Source of the DNA: CAVYTF01 sp963708205
GTDB taxonomy: Bacteria; Bacteroidota; Bacteroidia; Chitinophagales; Chitinophagaceae
NCBI GenBank assembly: GCA_963708205.1
Contig: OY970196.1
Span: 1,922,001-1,986,000, forward strand
Reading direction: 5' to 3'
DNA length: 64,000 nt
A model generated the notes under the pieces. It ran no database searches. It had not been told where the DNA came from and saw only the letters and a list, made by a program, of their open reading frames with translations. Position 1 is the stretch's first letter. Each line of letters starts with the position of its first letter. Made by a program: the position numbers and the translations under genes. Shown in pieces: positions 63,644 through 64,000 of this stretch.

Positions 63644-64000
63644 TCAGGCTTGCGAAGTATTGCCATCATTCTCAACTTTGCGAACAACTGGCTGTTGCGT
63701 ACGGCGTGAGCGCTGTTGCTTTTTATGCACTTCATTACGCTTGCGCACACTGTTTTCATGCTCTTCATGCCAGGTCTGAAACTTAACCATCGCGGTTGCT
63801 TCATCAAACAATCCAAGCTTTACACCACGCAATAAATGCTTTAAATAAAGAACACCTTTAAATGAAAGTATTTTGCGAACCGTGTCTGTTGGTTGTGCGC
63901 CTTTGTGCAGCCATTCAAGTGCCTTCTGCCGATCAAGCTGAACCGTTGCAGGAACCGTCAAAGGGTTGTACGTTCCAATTTTCTGGATGAACTTTCCATC
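63644..64000 (-). CDS. rpsP: 30S ribosomal protein S16, partial at the right edge
   Basis: 119 codons are visible; the N-terminus lies beyond the window. The frame runs to the last base and reads DGKFIQKIGTYNP before the familiar EWLHKGAQPTDTVRKILSFK and VLYLKHLLRGVKLGLFDE. The C-terminal part extends past the usual end of S16 into a basic tail (HKKQQRSRRTQQPVVRK) as in other Bacteroidota. Ribosome assembly protein. A clear terminator follows. Confidence 0.93.
   Translation of the reverse strand, partial: DGKFIQKIGTYNPLTVPATVQLDRQKALEWLHKGAQPTDTVRKILSFKGVLYLKHLLRGVKLGLFDEATAMVKFQTWHEEHENSVRKRNEVHKKQQRSRRTQQPVVRKVENDGNTSQA

Overview
The window looks like chromosomal DNA of a Bacteroidota bacterium, most likely of the Chitinophagaceae/Chitinophagales. 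This is inferred from AT-rich, tightly packed genes without clear Shine-Dalgarno sites, several matches to the Bacteroidota promoter element TAnnTTTG, many TonB-dependent receptors with an N-terminal carboxypeptidase-regulatory domain, a long SecA, and lineage families such as DUF5606, DUF3822 and DUF6266. No tRNA, rRNA, CRISPR array, insertion sequence or prophage was seen. One structural RNA gene, RNase P RNA, is present.

Layout. 1-9.3 kb (minus strand): a partial MlaE permease, malic enzyme, a histidine kinase without a normal start codon, an M20 peptidase, a SPOR protein, deoC and secA with its terminator. 9.7-24.5 kb is an envelope and metal-uptake region: a YncE/phosphoesterase fusion, an acidic protein, an Oar-like TonB receptor, then a minus-strand cluster (small secreted protein, lipoprotein, outer-membrane barrel, TonB receptor, Fur-family protein), and a second related TonB receptor divergent from a DtxR-family regulator with a palindromic operator. 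24.5-27.7 kb is accessory: a DUF6266 gene preceded by 11-bp tandem repeats and a strong hairpin, a 380-residue protein of unknown function and a lipoprotein. 27.9-43.4 kb is mostly core: atpG, scpB, lysA, mlaF, a Dam-type methylase, an alpha/beta hydrolase, a YihY membrane protein, xerD, polA, DUF5606 and an M3 peptidase. 43.5-45 kb is a metal-type cluster (Fur, Sco, MerC) around a palindromic intergenic region. 45.1-64 kb is core again: cysS, two EEP-family genes, two rhomboids, rlmD, a TlpA-like/SurA-like pair, metF, a DUF3822-rsmD-bioD-lpxK-rnr operon, rnpB, a Smr protein and a partial rpsP.

How the genes work together. The strongest candidate for an incompletely described system is the minus-strand cluster 16.2-21.0 kb. 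A TonB receptor and three other predicted envelope proteins are linked to a Fur-family protein that keeps its structural cysteines but lacks the usual histidine sensing site, and an intrinsic terminator lies directly before the receptor. A same-subfamily receptor next door carries a DtxR-type regulator instead. Other notable signals are a family of short dispersed intergenic repeats (six copies), two genes without an in-frame ATG, and two enzymes that have lost a motif residue (a rhomboid and RsmD). All functional calls come from reading the sequence; no database search was made.
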